Source of the DNA: Craterilacuibacter sinensis
Lineage (GTDB): Bacteria; Pseudomonadota; Gammaproteobacteria; Burkholderiales; Chromobacteriaceae
NCBI RefSeq assembly: GCF_009831765.1
Contig: NZ_WSSB01000011.1
Coordinates: 1-64,000 of the forward strand
Length of the DNA stretch: 64,000 nt
Reading direction: 5' to 3'
The stretch's first letter is position 1, and every line of letters begins with the position of its first letter. Made by a program: the position numbers and the translations under genes. Below the pieces are notes generated by a model. That model made no database searches, had not been told where the DNA came from, and was given only the letters and a program-made list of their open reading frames with translations. Positions 55,506 to 64,000 of this stretch are shown here, piece by piece.

Positions 55506-58500
55506 ATGTTGCATCTGTATCAATCCAACCGTCTGGAAACGCTGGGGACTTTGCTGGCCACGGTACAGCAGGCCGCACCCTTGTCCGACCCGTTTGCCGC
55601 CGAAACCGTGCTGGTGCAAAGCCGCGGCATGGGGCGCTGGATTACGCTGGACCTGGCGCAGAAAGCCGGCATCGCCGCTCATCTCGATTTTGTGCTGCCG
55701 GCGGCGTTTGCCTGGCAACTGATGCAAAAAGTGTTGCCGGGCCTGCCCAGAAAATCGACTTTTGCCCCCGAGGTATTGAGCTGGCGGCTGATGGCCTTGT
55801 TGCCGACCCTGAGCGGCGAGCCGTGTCAGGCGCTGGCGCGTTATCTGGAAGGCGGCGAGACGGCGGCATTCGAGCTCTCCGGCAAAGTGGCCGACATTTT
55901 CGACCAGTATCTGGTGTTCCGCCCGCAGTGGATACGCGCATGGGAGAAGGGCGAACTCTTGGGGCTGGGTGAAGACGAGGCGTGGCAGGCTGCCTTGTGG
56001 CGGGTGCTGGCCGCCGAAGATGCCACACGCCACCGCGTGCGCCTCTTGGATGATTTTTTGTCGTCGCTGACGCGCGAGCATCTGCCCGAGCGGGTGATCC
56101 TGTTCGGCATCTCCAATCTGGCGCCCATGTATCTGGCGCTGGTCAAGCGTCTCTCCGCGCTGACCGAGGTGTTCCTGTTTACCCTGAACCCGTGTGAAGC
56201 CTACTGGGGCGATCTGGTGGACGCGCGCCACCAGCGCGACCTGTTCGACACGGATGCCGTGGCCGCGGCACAGGGCCACCCCTTGCTGGCTTCGCTTGGC
56301 AAGCAGGGGCGCGATTTTTTTGACCTGATTGCCGGCGATGCCGAACTGGACTCGCACCCGCTGTACGACGCGGGAGAAGAGGACACCCTGCTTGCGCGCT
56401 TGCAGCGCGATATGCTGACGCTGGCCAATCCCGGGGTCGCCAGCTATGTGCCGCAGCCGCATGCGAGCGATGACTGTTCCATCGAGCTGCATGCCACCCA
56501 TGGCGCGATGCGCGAGCTGGAGGTCCTCAAAGACCGGCTGCTGGCGCGCTTTGCTGCCGACAGCAGCCTGACACCGGCCGATATCGTGGTGCTCTCCCCC
56601 GACATCAATGCCTACGCGCCGTTTATCGACAGCGTATTCGGCAAGCGCAGCGATGCCGGTGCCGCCAATATCCCCTATACCATCGCCGACCGTACCGTCG
56701 CGCGCGAGCAGCCTTTGCTTGCCAGCTTTGCCGCGCTGCTGGATCTGCTCGATTCGCGCTTTGCCGCCGATGATGTGCTGTCGCTTTTGGATTGCGATGC
56801 CTTGTTGGCGCGCTTCGGTCTGCTGGCGGCGGATGTGCCTTTTATCCACGACTGGGTGCGCAAGAGCGGCATACGCTGGGGGCGTGATGCCGCGCACAAG
56901 CAGGCGCTGGGCTTGCCGGATGATGCGCAGCACACCTGGCGCTGGGGGCTGGATCGCCTGCTTCTGGGTGGCATCCTGCCTGACGCCATGGCCGGCGACA
57001 CGCGCTCGCCCTTGTTTGGCGAACTGCTGCCGGCCGGCGGTGCCGGCGGCTCGCTGGCCGAGACACTGGCGCGCTTTGCCTCCTTGATCGATACCCTGTT
57101 TGATCTGGCTTGCCTGTGGCAGCAAGCGGCGACGCCACAGGTGTGGGCGACACGGGTGGGCGAGGCGGCCAATGCCTTGTTCAGCGTGAATGCCGAAGAG
57201 GAGGATGCGCTGGCGGTCTTGTTCGATGCCGCCGCCGAGCTGGCCGAGGACGCGACACTCGCCGCCTATAGCCAGGAGGTGGGGCTATCGGTGGTGCGCG
57301 ACTATTTGCAGCGACGCCTGAAGCAGGCGTCGGGTTCGGGTTTTCTGGCCGGCAGGGTGACGTTTTGCGCCATGGTGCCGATGCGCTCGATCCCGTTTCG
57401 CGTGCTGTGCCTGATCGGCATGAACGATGGTGCGTATCCGCGTGACGAGCGCCCGGTCAGCTTCGATCTGATTGCACGCCACCCGCAAAAGGGCGACCGT
57501 TCGCGCCGCTTTGATGACCGCTATCTTTTTCTGGAAGCCATTCTGTCTGCGCGCGAGGCGCTGTATTTGTCCTGGGTCGGGCGTTCGGCGCGTAGCGACG
57601 AGCCCTTGCCGCCATCGGCGCTGGTGTCCGAGCTGCTGGATTGCTTAAGCGCCATGACCGGCGCTGACGCGGGTAAAAGCTTGCTGCAACAGCATAGCTT
57701 GCAGCCTTTTGCCCGCAGCAATTATGCCGCCACGGCGCAGGCCAGTTTCGAGCCGGCCTATTACGCCGCCCTGTCCGCACCGCGCCATACCCCTTTGCCC
57801 TTTGCCACGCCCTTGCCGCTGGAAGCGCCGCGCGTGGTGGCCTTGTCGGCGCTGATCCGTTTCTGGCAAAACCCGGTGCGCAGTTATCTGGGCGACCAGC
57901 TCGGGGTCAGGCTGGCCGCGAGCCTGGAAGACATGGAAACGCGCGAGCCGTTTGCGCTGGACCGCAATAGCCGCGTGGCGGTACGCACCCCCCTGGTCGC
58001 GGCGCTCTATGAAGGCAAACCTCTGGCACCGGTCAAGGCGCGCCTGTCCGGCATGGGCCTGCTGCCACCGGCTGCGCTGGGCCAGGCCTGGCTTGCCGAC
58101 GAGCTGGGGCAAAGCGCGCGCTTTGCCGCACGCCTGCCGGATGAACTGGCCGATGCGCCCTTGCCGCCCGAGCCCTTGGGGCTGGTGATAGGCGGGTTTA
58201 CCCTGTCTGGCGAGTTGTCCGGCCTGCGCCCTTGCGGGCTGATTACGACCGTACCGCGGCGCGCCAACGCAGGCGAGCGCATCGCCTTCTGGCTGCGCCA
58301 TCTGGTGCTGTGCGTCTTGCGCCCGGCGGGGGTGATGCCGGCATCCTTGCTGGTGGATGACGAGGACGCGCTGGCCTTGTTGCCGGTGGATGACGCGGCC
58401 GCGCAACTGGAAGCCTGGCTGTCGTTTTACGCGCTGGGGCAGCGTGCGCCGCTGGTGTTTTTCCCGCGTACCAGCCTGGCGGCGGCCAGGGTATTGGCCG

Positions 58501-58727
58501 ACGACGTGACGGCGCGCGATGCGGCGCTCGCCAAAGCCTACGCCGAATGGGACCCGAGCTTTACCGGGCGCGGCAAGTTTCCGCAAAAAAGCGAGGCGGC
58601 AGTCGAGCTGGTGTTTCGCGGCGGCGATCCCTTGCAGGACGCACAATTTTTGCAACTGGCCGAGGTGTTGCTGCTGCCCATGCTGGCCGCCTTCGATGGC
58701 AAGGACGAAACGGAGGATGCAGCATGA
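55506..58727 (+). CDS. recC: RecC subunit of exodeoxyribonuclease V
   Basis: A 1073-residue protein starting MLHLYQSNRLETLGTLLATV, with VLVQSRGMGRWI and VILFGISNLAPMYL, and LCLIGMNDGAYPRDERPVSFD later, all typical of RecC. RecC holds the complex together and reads the Chi sequence through degenerate helicase and nuclease domains. RecBCD unwinds and resects double-strand breaks for RecA. ATG 55506 is preferred; 55491 is possible. It overlaps recB by 4 bp (ATGA). Confidence 0.94.
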   Translation: MLHLYQSNRLETLGTLLATVQQAAPLSDPFAAETVLVQSRGMGRWITLDLAQKAGIAAHLDFVLPAAFAWQLMQKVLPGLPRKSTFAPEVLSWRLMALLPTLSGEPCQALARYLEGGETAAFELSGKVADIFDQYLVFRPQWIRAWEKGELLGLGEDEAWQAALWRVLAAEDATRHRVRLLDDFLSSLTREHLPERVILFGISNLAPMYLALVKRLSALTEVFLFTLNPCEAYWGDLVDARHQRDLFDTDAVAAAQGHPLLASLGKQGRDFFDLIAGDAELDSHPLYDAGEEDTLLARLQRDMLTLANPGVASYVPQPHASDDCSIELHATHGAMRELEVLKDRLLARFAADSSLTPADIVVLSPDINAYAPFIDSVFGKRSDAGAANIPYTIADRTVAREQPLLASFAALLDLLDSRFAADDVLSLLDCDALLARFGLLAADVPFIHDWVRKSGIRWGRDAAHKQALGLPDDAQHTWRWGLDRLLLGGILPDAMAGDTRSPLFGELLPAGGAGGSLAETLARFASLIDTLFDLACLWQQAATPQVWATRVGEAANALFSVNAEEEDALAVLFDAAAELAEDATLAAYSQEVGLSVVRDYLQRRLKQASGSGFLAGRVTFCAMVPMRSIPFRVLCLIGMNDGAYPRDERPVSFDLIARHPQKGDRSRRFDDRYLFLEAILSAREALYLSWVGRSARSDEPLPPSALVSELLDCLSAMTGADAGKSLLQQHSLQPFARSNYAATAQASFEPAYYAALSAPRHTPLPFATPLPLEAPRVVALSALIRFWQNPVRSYLGDQLGVRLAASLEDMETREPFALDRNSRVAVRTPLVAALYEGKPLAPVKARLSGMGLLPPAALGQAWLADELGQSARFAARLPDELADAPLPPEPLGLVIGGFTLSGELSGLRPCGLITTVPRRANAGERIAFWLRHLVLCVLRPAGVMPASLLVDDEDALALLPVDDAAAQLEAWLSFYALGQRAPLVFFPRTSLAAARVLADDVTARDAALAKAYAEWDPSFTGRGKFPQKSEAAVELVFRGGDPLQDAQFLQLAEVLLLPMLAAFDGKDETEDAA

Positions 58728-61700
58728 AGCCGCTGGACGTCGTGCACTGCCCCTTGTCGGGCGTCAATCTGATCGAGGCTTCGGCCGGTACCGGCAAGAC
58801 CTGGACTATTGCCGCGCTGTTTACCCGCTTGCTGCTGGAAGACGGCGATGTGCCCGCACCGACCATAGACCGCATTCTGGTGGTGACCTACACCAAGGCC
58901 GCCACGGCCGAATTGCGCGAGCGTCTGCGCGCGCGCCTGGTCGAGACGCGGCTGGCGCTGGAATCCAGCGCCGCCGTCAGCGAGCCTTTTCTGGCGGCCA
59001 TGTGTGCGCGTTATGCCGCGCCCGAGGCGCGCAGCCGCGCCATCGCCCGTCTGTCAGCCGCCATCAGCGGCTTTGATGCGGCAGCCATCTATACCATTCA
59101 CGGCTTCTGCCAGCGCGTGCTGACCGATGCCGCTTTTGAAAGCGCGCAGACTTTCGAAGCCGAACTGGTGGTGGATGATCTGGATGCACTGATGGAGCTG
59201 GCCGACGACTTCTGGCGCCGGCGCGTGGTCAAGGATGTCACGCTGTCGCGGGTGCTGGCCGAAAGCGGCGAGACGCCGGATGGCTGGCTCTCTGCGGTGC
59301 GCCCGCATCTGTCGCGCCCCTATCTGACGGCAGTGCGCCCGCCGGCGGTGGATCTGGAAGCGGTGCTGGGCGCGCAGGATGTGGCGTGGCAGGCGCTCAA
59401 AGCGGCCGATATCGACGAGGGTCTTGCGGTCTTTACCGCGACCCAGGGCTATAAGGCCACCAGCTACAAGCCGGCCATTGTTGCGCACATTGCTCGCCTG
59501 CTAAAACGCATGCTCTCTGCCGACAGCGCGCCGTCCCTTTTGTCCGAGGCAGACCTGAAAAACCTGCTCAAGCTGACGCCGGACAGCTTAAGCGGCGCGA
59601 TGAAAAAGGGCTTTGTGCCACCCGATCATCCGCTGTTTGCCCTGGTGGAAGCGTGGCTCTTGTGTGCCAGCGCCCTGCGCCAGGGGGTGGAGCATGCGGT
59701 GATACGCCTCAAGCTGGAGCTGATCGACTGGATCAATGCCGAACACGAGCGCGTGCGCGCCAATAAGCGCAAGCGCAGCTTCGATGATTTGCTGACCGAT
59801 CTGTATGGCGCACTGAACGAGAAGTCCAGCGGCCCCTTGCTGGCCAGCCATGTGGCGCGCAGCTTTCAGGTGGCGTTGATTGACGAGTTCCAGGACACCG
59901 ATCCCATCCAGTACGATATTTTCCGTCGCTGTTTTGTCGAGGCGCGGCCACAGTCGCCGGTGTTTCTGGTCGGCGACCCCAAGCAGGCCATCTACAGTTT
60001 TCGCGGCGCCGATATTTTTGCCTATCTTGCTGCGCGCAGCGATGCCAGCCACCACTACACGCTGGACACCAACCGCCGCTCATGCGAGGCGCTGGTCGAG
60101 GCGGTCAACACCCTGTTTGCCCGCCCCAACCCTTTTGTACTGGAGGACATCCGCTACTACCCGGTCAATGCCGACAGCCAGCAGCGCGGGCGTCTGGAGG
60201 TGGATGACGATCAGGCACCGTTTACCGTGTTGTGGCAGGACAATGACGCGCCCAAGGCGCTGGGCAAGGAGGGCGCCGGCGAGTGGGCAGCAGCGGTGTG
60301 TGCCGACGAAATTGCCCGCTTGCTGAATCTGGCGGCAAAGGGGCAGGCGCGGATTTTCAAGGGCGAAAACGGCCGCGCGCTGTCCGGGGGCGATATGGCG
60401 GTGCTGGTTGCCACCCATCGTCAGGGCGAGAGCATGCGTCAGGCGCTGCGCCTGCGCGGCATCGCCAGCGTGGCGTTAACGCAGGAGAGCGTATTTGCCA
60501 GCCTGGAGGCGCGTGAAATGCTGGCGCTCTTGCGCGCCTGGGCCGAGCCTGCCAGTGAGGGCCGTTTGCGCGCGGCGCTGGCCACTTCGCTCTACGGACT
60601 GGATGCGCAGGCGCTGTTTGCGCTGGCGGAAAATGAGGAAGCATGGGAAGCCTGTTTGCGCCTCAACCGCGAAGACTTCGAGCGCTGGCAAGAGCAGGGC
60701 TTTATGGCGGCCTGGCGCGGCTTTTTTGCCCGCAGTTCGCTGGCGTTACGGCTATTGCCGCAGGAAGGCGGCGAGCGCCGGCTGACCAATCTTGCCCATC
60801 TGGCCGAACTGATCCAGCAGCAAAGCGAGGAAAAAAGCGCCTTGTCGCCGCTTCTGGCCTGGTTTGAAGGGCGGGTGGCCAATCCGCCCGGTGGCGAGGA
60901 GGCGGTATTGCGGCTGGAAAGCGATGCCCAGCTGGTCAAGATCGTCACCATTCATACTTCCAAGGGCCTGCAATACCCGCTGGTGTTCTGCCCCTTCCTG
61001 TGGGACGGCAAGCTGGACGCGGCCGATACGCCGTTCTGGCACTATCACCATGACGGGCAGACGCTGCTGGTGCCGGATGGTCTGGCCGATGAGGCGGCGC
61101 GCGCTGCCTCGCGCCAGGAAACGCTGGGCGAGAAGCTGCGCCTGCTCTATGTCGCGCTGACCCGCGCCCAGTACCGTCAGGTGATCTGCTGGCGCCATGT
61201 GTCGGGCATGGAAAGCGCGGCGCTGTCCTGGCTTTTGCATGCGGGCGATATCGACTCGCTGGCCGGTCTGTCGCGCCTCAAGCTGGACGAGATGACGCTC
61301 AAAGATGATCTGGCCGATCTGTGCCGGCGTGGCGGCGGCGCATTTTCCCTGTTGCCGGCACCGCGTTTGCGCACCGATTGTCTGGCGGCTGCGCCCGAGG
61401 GCGAGACGCTGTCGCTGTCGGTGCTGGCGCGCACCCTGTATACGCCGTGGCGGGTGAGCAGCTTTACCGCGCTGACCTCGAAAACCCCGGCGCGTCTGGC
61501 GGAAAAGCCCGATCACGATCAGGGCGAGCTGCAACTGGCCGAGGCTAACGACAGCATGCCGTTCAACCGCTTCAGTTTTCCGCGCGGCGCGCGTCCCGGC
61601 ACCTGTTTGCATGCGGTGTTCGAGGCCATCGACTTTCAGTGGAGCGAGGCGCGCATACGCGAAGTCGCCGCCAGTACGCTGGCGCGCTTCGGCTTTGCCG

Positions 61701-62275
61701 AGCACTGGCTGGACGCGGTGTGCGATATGGTGGCGCGCACGCTGGATGCGCCGCTGGATGACGGCGTGTGCCTGCGCCAGGTGCCGGCCAGGCAGCGTCT
61801 GGTCGAGCTGAATTTCACCCGGCCACTGGCGCGGCTATCGGTGTCGCGCCTGCGCCGCGTGCTGACCGACCCGGCCATGGGTCTGGCTGCGCCGCTACGC
61901 ACGGCGGCGGCGACGCTGGACTTTCATACGGTGGAAGGATTTCTCACCGGCGCCATCGACTTGGCGTGCGTGATAGACGGACGCTGGTTTCTTATCGACT
62001 ACAAATCCAACCATCTGGGCGAACACGCCGCCGATTACGCGCCCGGGCGCCTGGCGTACGAGATCGCGCATGCGCACTACTACCTGCAATACCTGATCTA
62101 TTGCGCCGCGCTTAAGCGCTACCTTGCCAGTCGCGGCATCGCGCTGGATGGCAAGTTTGGCGGCGTGCGCTACCTGTTCTTGCGCGGACTGGACGAGGCA
62201 GGCAACGGCGTCTGGCGCGACAGCCCAAGCGAGGTGCTGATCGCGGCGCTGGATGGCTGTTTTGATGGGGATTAG
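58724..62275 (+). CDS. recB: RecB subunit of exodeoxyribonuclease V
   Basis: A 1183-residue helicase-nuclease. Motif I is EASAGTGKTW (near residue 18), Ia VVTYTKAATAELRERL, II IDEFQDTDPIQYDIF, III VGDPKQAIYSFRGAD, V VKIVTIHTSKGLQYPLVF and VI LLYVALTRAQYR. The C-terminal nuclease has GAIDLACVIDGRWFLIDYKS, with the metal-binding Asp residues and the Lys. It unwinds 3' to 5' and cuts both strands. GGAGG precedes the ATG at 58724; the frame extends to 58547 only within recC. recD does not follow directly: a phosphotransferase gene lies between. Confidence 0.95.
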   Translation: MKPLDVVHCPLSGVNLIEASAGTGKTWTIAALFTRLLLEDGDVPAPTIDRILVVTYTKAATAELRERLRARLVETRLALESSAAVSEPFLAAMCARYAAPEARSRAIARLSAAISGFDAAAIYTIHGFCQRVLTDAAFESAQTFEAELVVDDLDALMELADDFWRRRVVKDVTLSRVLAESGETPDGWLSAVRPHLSRPYLTAVRPPAVDLEAVLGAQDVAWQALKAADIDEGLAVFTATQGYKATSYKPAIVAHIARLLKRMLSADSAPSLLSEADLKNLLKLTPDSLSGAMKKGFVPPDHPLFALVEAWLLCASALRQGVEHAVIRLKLELIDWINAEHERVRANKRKRSFDDLLTDLYGALNEKSSGPLLASHVARSFQVALIDEFQDTDPIQYDIFRRCFVEARPQSPVFLVGDPKQAIYSFRGADIFAYLAARSDASHHYTLDTNRRSCEALVEAVNTLFARPNPFVLEDIRYYPVNADSQQRGRLEVDDDQAPFTVLWQDNDAPKALGKEGAGEWAAAVCADEIARLLNLAAKGQARIFKGENGRALSGGDMAVLVATHRQGESMRQALRLRGIASVALTQESVFASLEAREMLALLRAWAEPASEGRLRAALATSLYGLDAQALFALAENEEAWEACLRLNREDFERWQEQGFMAAWRGFFARSSLALRLLPQEGGERRLTNLAHLAELIQQQSEEKSALSPLLAWFEGRVANPPGGEEAVLRLESDAQLVKIVTIHTSKGLQYPLVFCPFLWDGKLDAADTPFWHYHHDGQTLLVPDGLADEAARAASRQETLGEKLRLLYVALTRAQYRQVICWRHVSGMESAALSWLLHAGDIDSLAGLSRLKLDEMTLKDDLADLCRRGGGAFSLLPAPRLRTDCLAAAPEGETLSLSVLARTLYTPWRVSSFTALTSKTPARLAEKPDHDQGELQLAEANDSMPFNRFSFPRGARPGTCLHAVFEAIDFQWSEARIREVAASTLARFGFAEHWLDAVCDMVARTLDAPLDDGVCLRQVPARQRLVELNFTRPLARLSVSRLRRVLTDPAMGLAAPLRTAAATLDFHTVEGFLTGAIDLACVIDGRWFLIDYKSNHLGEHAADYAPGRLAYEIAHAHYYLQYLIYCAALKRYLASRGIALDGKFGGVRYLFLRGLDEAGNGVWRDSPSEVLIAALDGCFDGD

Positions 62276-62280
62276 AGGCG

Positions 62281-62319
62281 GTAGGGTGGGATAGCCGCCG
62301 AATGGCGGCGTAACCCACC
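62281..62319. repeat. REP-like palindromic element, copy 2
   Basis: GTAGGGTGGGATA, GCCGCC-GAAT-GGCGGC, GTAACCCACC. Outer arms GGTGGG/CCCACC pair and the inner 6-bp stem is perfect. The plan equals that at 34268. It lies between recB and the phosphotransferase gene and could act as a transcript end. Confidence 0.65.
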
Positions 62320-62355
62320 GCAAGCTGTCCGGGTTCCATAACATAAGGAGAAAAC

Positions 62356-63849
62356 ATGTTCGAATCGGCAGAAATCGGCCACAGCATCAGCAAGGCCGAC
62401 TGGAAGGCGCGGGTACCGGCGCTACGCGAGGCCTTGCTCGACGCGCAGTATGACCTGAAGCAGAAGCCGGATTTTCCGGTACTGATCCTGATCCACGGCT
62501 TCGATGCCGCCGGACGCGGCGAGACGCTGAATCTGGTCAATGAATGGCTGGATCCGCGCCTGATCCATACCGTGGCTTTCGATGCACCCAATGACGAGGC
62601 GCGTGCGCGGCCCTGGATGTGGCGTTACTGGCGCGAGCTGCCGCCCAAGGGACGGCTGGGTATCTATTTCGGCTCCTATTACTCGGACACCCTGTTCAAC
62701 CGCAGCGAAGACGAGATCGACAGTGCCGAGCTGGACAAGCAGATTGCCGACATCCTGCGCTTCGAGCGCATGCTGTCCAATGATGGTGCGCTGATCCTGA
62801 AGTTCTGGTTCCACCTGTCTAAAGACGCGCAAAAGTCGCGGCTCAAGGCGCTGGAAAAAGATCCCAAGACCGCGTGGCGGGTGACCGAGAAAGACTGGAA
62901 GCACTACGCGCTGTACGACAAGCTGCGCAAGCATGCCGCCCATATGCTGCGCTTGACCAATACCGCTTTCGCACCGTGGGCGGTGATCGATGGCACCGAT
63001 CACAACTACCGCAGCCTGGCCGTGGGCGAGGCGATACTGGCGGCGATGCGCGCGCGGCTGGATTTGCCGCATCCGTTCTTGCCGCGCAGCGATAGTCCAT
63101 CCTTGCCGCAGCCGATAGACCACAAGCTGTTGCTCGATACGCTGGTACTGGATCAGGAGCTGGACAAGGCTGCCTACAAGAATGCACTGGATGCGCTGCA
63201 GGGGCGGCTCAACCGCCTGACGCGCGATGCGCGCTTCGCCGGCCATTCGCTGGTGCTGGTGTTCGAAGGCAATGACGCAGCCGGCAAGGGCGGCTGCATA
63301 CGCCGCATTACCCAGGCGCTGGATGCCCGCCGTTACCGCGTGATGCCGGTGGCAGCGCCCAGCGACGAAGAGCGGGCCCAGCCGTGGCTCTGGCGTTTCT
63401 GGCGCCATGTGCCGGGCAAGGGACATACCGCGATTTTCGACCGTTCCTGGTATGGCCGCGTGCTGGTGGAAAGGGTGGAAGGTTTTTGCGGGTCGGAACA
63501 CTGGATGCGCGCCTACTACGAGATCAACGATTTCGAGCACCAGTTGGTGGCCGATGGCGCCATCGTGCTCAAGTTCTGGCTGGCGACCAGTGCCGAGGAA
63601 CAGTTGGCGCGTTTTCAGGCACGCGAAGAGACCGGCTTCAAGCGTTTCAAGATCACCGACGAAGACTGGCGCAACCGCGAGCGCTGGGACGACTACAAGC
63701 TGGCGGTGTGCGACATGATAGACCGCACCAGCACGACGCGGGTGCCGTGGACGCTGGTCGAGGCCAACAACAAGCACTATGCGCGCATCAAGGTGCTCAA
63801 GACCGTGTGCGATGCGCTGGAGGCGAGGCTGGATGCAGACGCCAACTGA
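62356..63849 (+). CDS. pap: Polyphosphate:AMP phosphotransferase (two-domain PPK2)
   Basis: A 497-residue enzyme with two tandem PPK2 domains. The second has an intact Walker A, FEGNDAAGKGG (about residue 302), with HTAIFDRSWYGRVLVERVEG and WRFWRHVPGKG. The first has HGFDAAGRGE (Lys replaced by Arg), so it is probably the inactive domain, as is usual for class II PPK2. The enzyme makes ADP from AMP and polyphosphate. AAGGAG precedes the ATG. It sits between recB and recD, overlapping recD by 17 bp. Confidence 0.92.
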   Translation: MFESAEIGHSISKADWKARVPALREALLDAQYDLKQKPDFPVLILIHGFDAAGRGETLNLVNEWLDPRLIHTVAFDAPNDEARARPWMWRYWRELPPKGRLGIYFGSYYSDTLFNRSEDEIDSAELDKQIADILRFERMLSNDGALILKFWFHLSKDAQKSRLKALEKDPKTAWRVTEKDWKHYALYDKLRKHAAHMLRLTNTAFAPWAVIDGTDHNYRSLAVGEAILAAMRARLDLPHPFLPRSDSPSLPQPIDHKLLLDTLVLDQELDKAAYKNALDALQGRLNRLTRDARFAGHSLVLVFEGNDAAGKGGCIRRITQALDARRYRVMPVAAPSDEERAQPWLWRFWRHVPGKGHTAIFDRSWYGRVLVERVEGFCGSEHWMRAYYEINDFEHQLVADGAIVLKFWLATSAEEQLARFQAREETGFKRFKITDEDWRNRERWDDYKLAVCDMIDRTSTTRVPWTLVEANNKHYARIKVLKTVCDALEARLDADAN

Positions 63850-64000
63850 AGAGAACGTCAGCGAAGTCTTGCCCGGCGTGCTGTCCGGCCTGATGCGGCG
63901 GCTGGACCCGGCGCTGGGCGAGGCGGCCGAGGCGGCGATCATCGCGCTGATCCGTGCCAACCGCGCCGGCCATGTGTGCCGGCGCATCGCTGACTCACAG
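63833..64000 (+). CDS. recD: RecD subunit of exodeoxyribonuclease V, N-terminus (cut by window edge)
   Basis: From the ATG at 63833 (GGAGG 8 nt upstream) the frame is open to the right edge: 56 residues. LDPALGEAAEAAIIALIRAN and RAGHVCRRIAD match the N-terminal domain of RecD (the typical ...ANRxGHVCL pattern). RecD is the fast 5'-3' helicase of RecBCD. The Walker A region lies beyond the window. Position after recC-recB supports the call. Confidence 0.85.
   Translation, partial: MQTPTEENVSEVLPGVLSGLMRRLDPALGEAAEAAIIALIRANRAGHVCRRIADSQ

Noticed and set aside
54996-57125. A 709-codon leftward open frame opposite recC and SirB2
   Set aside because: Composition (Gln, Arg, His, Gly rich, no family features) is that of an antisense shadow; recC and the SirB2 gene on this stretch have clear motifs and ribosome sites.
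58547-58723. N-terminal extension of RecB into recC
   Set aside because: RecB homologues begin right before the Walker A segment, and GGAGG precedes the ATG at 58724.

Overview
The window is GC-rich, gene-dense bacterial DNA. It carries type IV pilus minor pilins of the FimT-PilV-PilW-PilX-PilY1-PilE type, an O2-independent ubiquinone set (UbiU, UbiV, UbiT), a RegB/RegA-type redox two-component system beside an SCO1 protein, RecBCD, and many transmembrane chemoreceptors. Together these suggest a motile, facultatively respiring betaproteobacterium, perhaps of the Neisseriales/Chromobacteriaceae type. That placement is inference from gene content only. No rRNA, tRNA, CRISPR array, prophage or transposase gene was seen.

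Layout. 1-1.9 kb: the start of a glycine amidinotransferase gene (leftward, cut by the edge), an isocitrate/isopropylmalate-type dehydrogenase and a small unknown gene. 2.0-7.4 kb: an EptA-type lipid A phosphoethanolamine transferase with a PAP2 phosphatase, then a PepSY protein, a cytochrome b561 and a PmrAB/QseBC-type two-component pair. 7.4-11.0 kb: a leftward four-gene operon (thermostable-hemolysin family protein, AMP-forming ligase, haem-oxygenase-fold putative metalloenzyme, short-chain dehydrogenase). 11.4-17.7 kb: an OprC/NosA-type copper receptor, a frameshifted chemoreceptor, SCO1/SenC and RegBA. 17.8-25.4 kb: an acyl-CoA ligase and two similar Cache chemoreceptors flanking a DUF389-OmpA fusion. 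25.4-34.3 kb: a 2-hydroxyacid-type FAD oxidase with a sodium:solute symporter and its small partner, a UvrD-like helicase, an aldehyde dehydrogenase, a nitronate-monooxygenase-like flavoprotein and a LysR regulator. 34.4-36.7 kb: ubiU-ubiV-ubiT. 37.0-54.8 kb: three minor-pilin clusters. 55.0-64 kb: SirB2, then recC-recB-(polyphosphate:AMP phosphotransferase)-recD, with recD cut by the right edge.

The most interesting structure is the 18 kb of minor pilins. Cluster A (rightward) and cluster B (leftward) have the same six-gene order and converge tail to tail with 5 bp between them. Cluster C has a different order and no PilY1. It encodes a 600-residue PilX-like protein with a large repeat-containing region that looks like a beta-helix, and a PilV-like protein that lacks the usual Glu5. 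Cluster C could be a separate, undescribed pilus-tip or secretion device.

Three regulatory links come directly from sequence matches. (1) PmrA-type direct repeats (YTTAAK-N5-YTTAAK-like), each 10 nt before a plausible -10 element, precede eptA, the PepSY operon and the hemolysin/ligase operon. (2) A 17-bp palindrome close to TGCGACAnATTGTCGCA precedes the copper receptor, sits between SCO1 and RegB, and lies upstream of the hemolysin/ligase operon; it is probably the site of the RegA-type regulator encoded here. (3) A perfect FNR-type box precedes the nitronate-monooxygenase-like gene and a weaker one precedes ubiU. The hemolysin/ligase operon may therefore respond to both envelope stress and redox state.
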